Shown piece by piece: positions 58,720 through 64,000 of a stretch of 64,000 nucleotides of DNA. Within the stretch, counting starts at the first letter, position 1, and every line of letters starts with the position of its first letter. A program made the position numbers and the translations under genes. The stretch comes from Allolobophora icterica (lineage: Eukaryota; Annelida; Clitellata; Crassiclitellata; Lumbricidae): positions 51,393,212 to 51,457,211 of the forward strand of contig OY744607.1 of assembly GCA_963556255.1 (NCBI GenBank), read 5' to 3'. The notes beneath the pieces are model-generated. The model did not search any database, was not told the origin of the DNA, and was given only the letters and a program-made list of their open reading frames with translations.

Positions 58720-59397
58720 TTGGGCTGGAATAACTATCACAATCCAAGGAGAAGATATTGAACAAGTAGAACAATTCGTCTACCTGGTAGGGCTAATAAA
58801 CGCAGATAGCAGCAACGAAAAAGATATACAAAGCAGAATTGTATGTGCATCACGGGCACTTGGAATAATGAACAGGATATGGAGAAGTAAAGAATTAACA
58901 AAGAAAACCAAGACAAAAATATACGAGACGATGATACAGCCGATTTTCCTATATGGATCAGAATGTTGGACAATGCGAAAACAAGATGAGAGAAGAATTC
59001 TCACAGCAGAAATGAGCTGACTGCGGAAGATCGCAGGGATTTCAAGGCTGTAGAAAATAAGAAACGGTGACATAAGACAATCATTAGGTATCCAAGCAAC
59101 TCTGCTAGACAAAGTCGTTCAACGAAGACTCCGATGGTTTGTGCATGTAGAGAGAATGCCAGTTGACCGAATTCCACACAGTGCACTACATGCAAGATTC
59201 GCAGGAAAAAGACACAAAGGCAGACCAAGACTGTGCTGGATAGATAATATCACTGAGGACATAACATCACTTGGACTAACACTAAGGGGAGGGGGAATAG
59301 ACTTGACAAATGACCGAGGACAATGGAGATCATTCATTCGTACCCATCGCCGCCAAAACGCTGGCGTCAGGAACTGATGATGATGATGATGATGATG
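58720..59397 (+). mobile_element. RTE-type LINE, 3' fragment with two stops
   Basis: Frame reads ITIQGEDIEQVEQFVYLVGL, then IQSRIVCASRALGIMNRIWR, TKKTKTKIYETMIQPIFLYG followed by SECW. It then meets TGA (about 59018) and TAG (about 59051), and resumes to RRLRWFVHVERMPVDRIPHS and HKGRPRLCWIDNI. The F-x-Y-L-G...Y-E-x-x-x-x-P-x-x-L-Y-G-S-E-x-W pattern and the (TGATGA)n tail starting at the stop codon are hallmarks of RTE LINEs. Inactive. Confidence 0.85.
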
Positions 59398-59399
59398 GC

Positions 59400-59576
59400 T
59401 GATATGAGAGGGAGGGAGGAAGGCACAGAGGGAAGGACAGAGGGACGGAGGGAAGGACGGAGGGAGAGGAACGGAGGAACGGAGGAACGGAGGGAGGGAG
59501 GAAGAGAGGGACGGAGGGAGGGAGGAAGAGAGGAAGGGAGCGAGGGAGGGAGGGAGGGAGGAAGGGAGAGAGGAGA
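59400..59576. repeat. (GGGA/GGAC)n purine-rich repeat
   Basis: GGGAGGGAGGAAGGGA/GGGACGGA units. ORFs on both strands are repeat translations. Confidence 0.88.
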
Positions 59577-59839
59577 AATGAATTAAAGGGACGTGCAGAA
59601 TCAGTGGTCGGTGTAAGAGTTTCGTATCTGGACTTTCCGCTGACTGGGTTCGTATTGTCAGAAGGAAGTGGCACTCTGAGTGTCCTGCGCTGGCTCCCTG
59701 CACCTCAGCGTCACTCATTGTCCGTCCGTCCGTCCGTCATCATCTATCATCACACGTCCTCCCTACCACCAAAAATCCTTTCCTTCCTCCCTCCCTCATC
59801 CAATCAAATCAGTTTAATTCATCGATGTCTGTCTTTGCT

Positions 59840-59873
<34 letters not shown>

Positions 59874-59925
59874 CAGACAGACAGACAGACAGACAGACAG
59901 GCAGAAGACAGGCAGACAGAGGAGG
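59840..59925. repeat. (CAGA)n microsatellite
   Basis: CAGA tetranucleotides with few interruptions. The region 59926-61000 contains GGGA/GAGG-rich noncoding DNA with no recognised gene. Confidence 0.85.
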
Positions 59926-61006
59926 AGCGCTTCGTAGGTTGTATTGACGTGTGCTGTCCTGAAGGTAAGAAATTGTTGTGTGGAGGACAAAGAGGAGGAT
60001 GGTCATCGTATGTATCTCTGTCGATGTATCTGATCATAGCAGATAGATGTTTAACGACGTCTTCGTATAGTATCAGAGTGACGATGGGCGTCGATTAGAA
60101 TCCATGAATCTGGAGCGTTTAACGGAGTCTAGGTCTCTCAATTGAATGCGGCTGGAGGGCGGATCCTCTGAGCAACAGAGTCTATGACTCGAATCGACTC
60201 CAAGCGATGCTTTCGACTCGGCTGCTGTGAAATTATCAGCTGACTCGAAAGTCGCGAACTGAAATGTCTAAATCGCCACTTTAAAACTAAGTAGGCCTAC
60301 AGGGAACCAGTTCATTCTCAGCTGAGGAATTTATGACTTATGCTGAAGCATTGTGTCTATTACATCATAGCAAAAGAAACGACACAGAGATGGAGGGAAG
60401 AAGGCAGGAGAGAGAAGGAGAAAGAGAGAGCTAGGGGAGGGAGATGATAAGGATGAAGAGGGGGATGGAAGGGGAAAAGAGAGAGGGACGATGGTTGAGG
60501 AAGCGGATTCAGTCACGTCCGGGTCTTTAGGGAGTAATCAGCTACTCTACCTCCCGACAGGAGGGAGGGATTTTGAAGAGAAGGCGATTGGGTCCACCCG
60601 TCCGCACTGTCTGACGGCAGTGCAGGGAGGAGGGAGGGTGCATGGAGGAGGAATTTGGAAGGAGAAGGGTGGGCGGTGGATGAGAAATGGTGGGTGGTTG
60701 GAGGAATGATGGGTGGATGAAGGGAGGGTGGGTAGACGGAGGAGGGAGAGGAAGCATTTGATTGACAGCTGTCATGATATTGTCTTCCTCATTTGCAGCT
60801 GTAGAACGCAAAACTAGGACAGTTCCCTCGGAAGGAAAGAGAGACAGGTTCAGATAGAGAGACAGACAGAGACAGAGAATTGATTTCGGTGAAGTAGTTG
60901 ACGCCAAAGTCCTCTTCCTCCTCTTGCTCCTCTTCCTGCTCCTTCTCGTTGCCGCTTCATTTCTGTCTCTTCGCTCAGTTTCTTTCGTCAGATGCCGAGG
61001 GGTTCA

Positions 61007-61045
61007 CCCACCCACCCACCCACCCACCCACCCACCCACCCACCC
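61007..61045. repeat. (CACC)n microsatellite
   Basis: About ten CACC units. From 61046 to 61780 no gene is recognised. Confidence 0.88.
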
Positions 61046-61787
61046 TTTCGCCTCCCCAGAATATCCGCTGGTCCTCTGAATTCCCTGATGTCTATACGAT
61101 TCGTCTGACATAGTCGGTCCTTCCTTGGCCCCATCGCCGCCGAGGGACCCTAGTCCTCCCTGCTGGTCCATCCGTTCGTCCAACCGACCGTCGACCGACG
61201 ACGCAAATAGCGCCTCTGCCGCCACTTCAACTTCAGTCCGTGGCTCGCATGCTCATTCCTGCTACGTTCCCTCGTCCCTGTTCCTCTCTGTCTCCTTCTC
61301 TGTCTGTTTGTGTATCTCTTTCCAGTCCTCTCAGTTCGTCGAATAATCAGCTAAATCGGGACCGCCCGAGGGCTGAATGGGGCGCACACGAGGAGAATGA
61401 GGAAGGGAGGGAAGATAGGATTGGATCGAGGGAGGTAGGAGGGCCGTCCTCTTAAATCGACACCCCTCGATTGCCTTTTGCCTCGTGTGGTCCCTAAGGG
61501 GGCGCTGGTCGGAGGGGTTAGTTTTACGAGGGGTGAGAGCAGCGTATAGAGGGCAGCCAGTAAAGGAAACGAAGTTATATCGCTTGAATGGAGACTAAGT
61601 CACGTGGTGTCAGATGGTCAAAAGCACAGGTGTAAGAAGTTGGTACATAGATAACGAGACAGAGACGGAGAGACAGAGACTAAGAGAGAGGAAGAAAGAG
61701 AGTCAGAGCTACTAGACTTTAGGTTTTTAGAAACTCACGAAACAGCTAGTTGTAATTGAATAAAATCGCGATGATGATGAAGATGAT

Positions 61788-62073
<286 letters not shown>

Positions 62074-62096
62074 CAACCGGACACGAAATTCGCTCT

Positions 62097-62195
62097 CTGA
62101 TATGACGCACTGCTTGTGAATATACTGGTACCCTGCGCTTAACTTAAGATTTTCGGAGTTTAGGACTACGATGACGATGACGATGATGATGATGA
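62097..62195 (+). repeat. dispersed motif copy 4 with GATGAC tail
   Basis: TGATATGACGCACTGCTTGTG, GAATATACTGGTACCCTGCGC and TTCGGAGTTTAGGACTACGA match 7496 and 10023. It passes directly into a GATGAC/GATGAT tract, as a retroposon tail would. Confidence 0.55.
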
Positions 62196-62499
62196 TGCCA
62201 GCACCATGACTATTGCCGACCAAATTCGCTATGTAAGGTTGTGTGTGCGCGTGTGTATGTATATACAAGTCATGGATTGATGCGTCTGTAACTAGTCATG
62301 CGTGTCGAGACGGACGATGAATGACCAGAGGCGACGAGAGACGACATGACACCTGTCAAAGCACCTGCTGCTGCTGCTGCTGCCTGGTCGTCCTGTTTGG
62401 AAATTAAAATCCCGTTCTGACCCTCAACCAACAGGAAGAGAACATGACGGGTCTATATGGGAAGGACTATATAAATGGAAGGGGAAGATGGTTACGTCG

Positions 62500-62850
62500 T
62501 AAAGAGAATCTGACTGCGTGGTTGAACTCGGTGCTTTGGTTGAAGAAGTGGACGGTTAGATGGTGGAAGGACTCTCTGAGTGCATTGTTTGAAGGAGTGG
62601 TTGGTAAGATGGTAGAAGGAATCTCCAAGTATGCTGGTTGAAGGAGTGGATATTTAGATGGTGGAAGGAATCTCTGAGTGCATTGGTTGAAGGAATGGCT
62701 GTTTACGTGGCAGAAGGAATCTCTGAGTGCATTGTTTGAAGGAGAGGATGGTTAGATGGTAGAAGGAATCTCTGAGTGCATTGGTTGAAGGAGAGGATGG
62801 TTAGATGGTAGAAGGAATCTCTGAGTGCATGGTAGAAGATTATAAAGAAT
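62500..62850. repeat. 49-bp minisatellite
   Basis: About seven imperfect copies of a unit TGGTTGAAGGAGAGGATGGT + TAGATGGTAGAAGGAATCTC + TGAGTGCAT. Confidence 0.88.
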
Positions 62851-63390
62851 CTTTGAGTGAACTGGTAGATGGAGTGGGCGTGTACATGACATAGAAGATA
62901 GTTTGAGTGCGGGTCGGTCTATACAAAAAAGCGACGGTGGAAGGAAGAAGGTTGAGAGCAGCAACTGGATGATGATGCTGGTAAGCGGATGCTGGCAAAG
63001 ACGCAGTTCTCATAATATTTGTCTGTTTTTCGATGTCATCTCAACCGATGGATTCGATGCTCCCTCTCTTCGTGTATCTGTTCCTGTCTTACTATGTCTG
63101 TCTGTCTGTCTCTCTACCTCTGTCTCTGTCTCTCTATCTCTTCTCATCCACTGATCATTCGCACGCACTGAGAATCATAGAGATAGACACAGAGACAGAG
63201 GAACAGAGACAGGCAGAGGCAGTTAGACACACAGCGAAACAAAGAGAGGCAGGTGAAGGAAACGAGCTATGGAGCTGTAGACAAGGGTTGCTGCTTGTGG
63301 TTCTGCTGCTGAGCTTGAAGAACGGAATCTGAGCTGAGCATCTTCTTCGTCGACGATGTGTAAAAGAAGTCGACTGAACTCGAGAGATCA

Positions 63391-63399
63391 ATGGCGCAG
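63391..63399 (+). CDS. possible first coding exon (MAQ) of a gene running off the window
   Basis: GAGATCA-ATG-GCG-CAG is followed by a consensus donor GTAAGT at 63400. A start codon with purine at -3 and a perfect donor nine bases later would fit a short first coding exon. Nothing downstream in the window confirms it. Confidence 0.22.
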
Positions 63400-63627
63400 G
63401 TAAGTCAATAGCACGACGCAAATAAATAGACATACATGGACAGACAGCTAGACAGATGTATAGAGAGAGACAAGTAGATATACACCGATGAAATACGGTG
63501 AAACAAAGTAGCACAGGTACACACGCGCACTCGCGCATAGGGATCGAGAGATGTTATAAAACGGTTATTGAGCCGACAAAGAAATTTCAAAGGCACCCAA
63601 TGAAACCGATCTTAAGGTTATACCACA

Positions 63628-63702
63628 CGGATGAGGAAGAGGAGAAGGAAGAGGAGGAGGAGGAGGAGGAGGAGGAGAAGGAGGAGGAAGAGGAGGAGGA
63701 GG
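63628..63702. repeat. (GGA)n microsatellite
   Basis: GAGGAA/GGA trinucleotides. The acidic and Arg-rich ORFs here are artefacts. Confidence 0.85.
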
Positions 63703-63744
63703 ATGCCAAGTGCATTTCATGTACTCCACATACACACACATGCC

Positions 63745-63995
63745 ATGGGGCACGGTGGCCGATTGGAGGGAGCGCTGTGCCTGCGTGTAACGCGGAGAGT
63801 AACTGACCTAGGTGTTCAACCTTCCTCCTCTGAGACGGTCACTGTGTAGTGGTCCCTTGAGCAAGTCCTTCTCTCACAGTTGCCCAGTGCCATCGATGAT
63901 CTGTCGTATGGTCGTGTGTGCAGTGCTGAACTCTGGAAGGAGATAGTACAACAGAAATACAGTTGCATTGTATCAAATACGGACCTTGCATTTAC
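63745..63995 (+). mobile_element. tRNA-derived SINE (second type)
   Basis: A head GGGGCACGGTGGCCGATTGG resembles an A box, and GGTGTTCAACC a weak B box. The core CTTGAGCAAGTCCTTCTCTC is shared with the SINEs at 17583 and 21892. Downstream, TGCCATCGAT also matches the intronic SINE. The 3' end is not clear before the window ends. Confidence 0.65.
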
Positions 63996-64000
63996 ACACA

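Overview
The window is animal nuclear DNA: genes are split by GT-AG introns, microsatellites are very abundant, and there are many LINEs, tRNA-derived SINEs and cut-and-paste transposons. Its style (CAGA/TCTG tetranucleotide tracts, LINEs ending in short tandem tails, numerous hAT miniature elements, transposon proteins of kinds I associate with cnidarians, lophotrochozoans and other marine invertebrates) suggests a marine invertebrate. I cannot fix the phylum from sequence alone.

Only three host genes are well supported. A complete nine-exon cytosolic NAD-dependent glycerol-3-phosphate dehydrogenase gene lies at 14771-21290 (+, 351 aa). It is not visible as one ORF. Its frame is intact, but it has lost the substrate-phosphate-binding Arg269/Asn270 pair. 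A large, mostly single-exon leucine-rich-repeat transmembrane receptor-like gene lies at 41788-44577 (+, up to 929 aa), with an in-frame minisatellite near its N-terminus. A tRNA-Thr(CGU) gene with a T7 terminator lies at 27999-28070 (-). A few other stretches look like exons of unidentified genes (near 0.4-1.3, 3.0, 7.7, 28.8, 39.1-39.9 and 63.4 kb), but only weakly.

The rest is mobile DNA. From 0 to 14 kb there are LINE remnants, simple repeats, a hAT MITE, a TA-flanked pogo-like element carrying a zinc-finger transposase remnant, and another hAT element. The GPD introns (14.8-21.3 kb) hold a SINE and three hAT elements, one nested in another. From 21.9 to 31.2 kb there is a dense stack of nested transposons with clean 8-bp target duplications. 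One of them, at 23189-26091, carries about 145-bp inverted repeats and a decayed, uncharacterised transposase-like protein. From 31.3 to 33.7 kb there are minisatellites. From 33.8 to 38.3 kb there is another large element with about 95-bp inverted repeats and a decayed protein of a different uncharacterised family. From 45.6 to 55.9 kb there is a 10.3-kb LTR retrotransposon without recognisable gag or pol (LARD-like). Its two 3,090-bp LTRs are nearly identical and flanked by a 4-bp duplication, so the insertion is recent. From 56 to 64 kb there are LINE fragments, very long GGT/GAT and GGGA tracts, a 49-bp minisatellite and a SINE.

The window also shows how some elements relate. The main SINE shares its 3' tail, including an inverted-repeat stem, with the local CR1/L2-like LINEs, its likely source of reverse transcriptase. 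Three different SINEs share the same central core. Nesting order gives a relative timeline of insertions.
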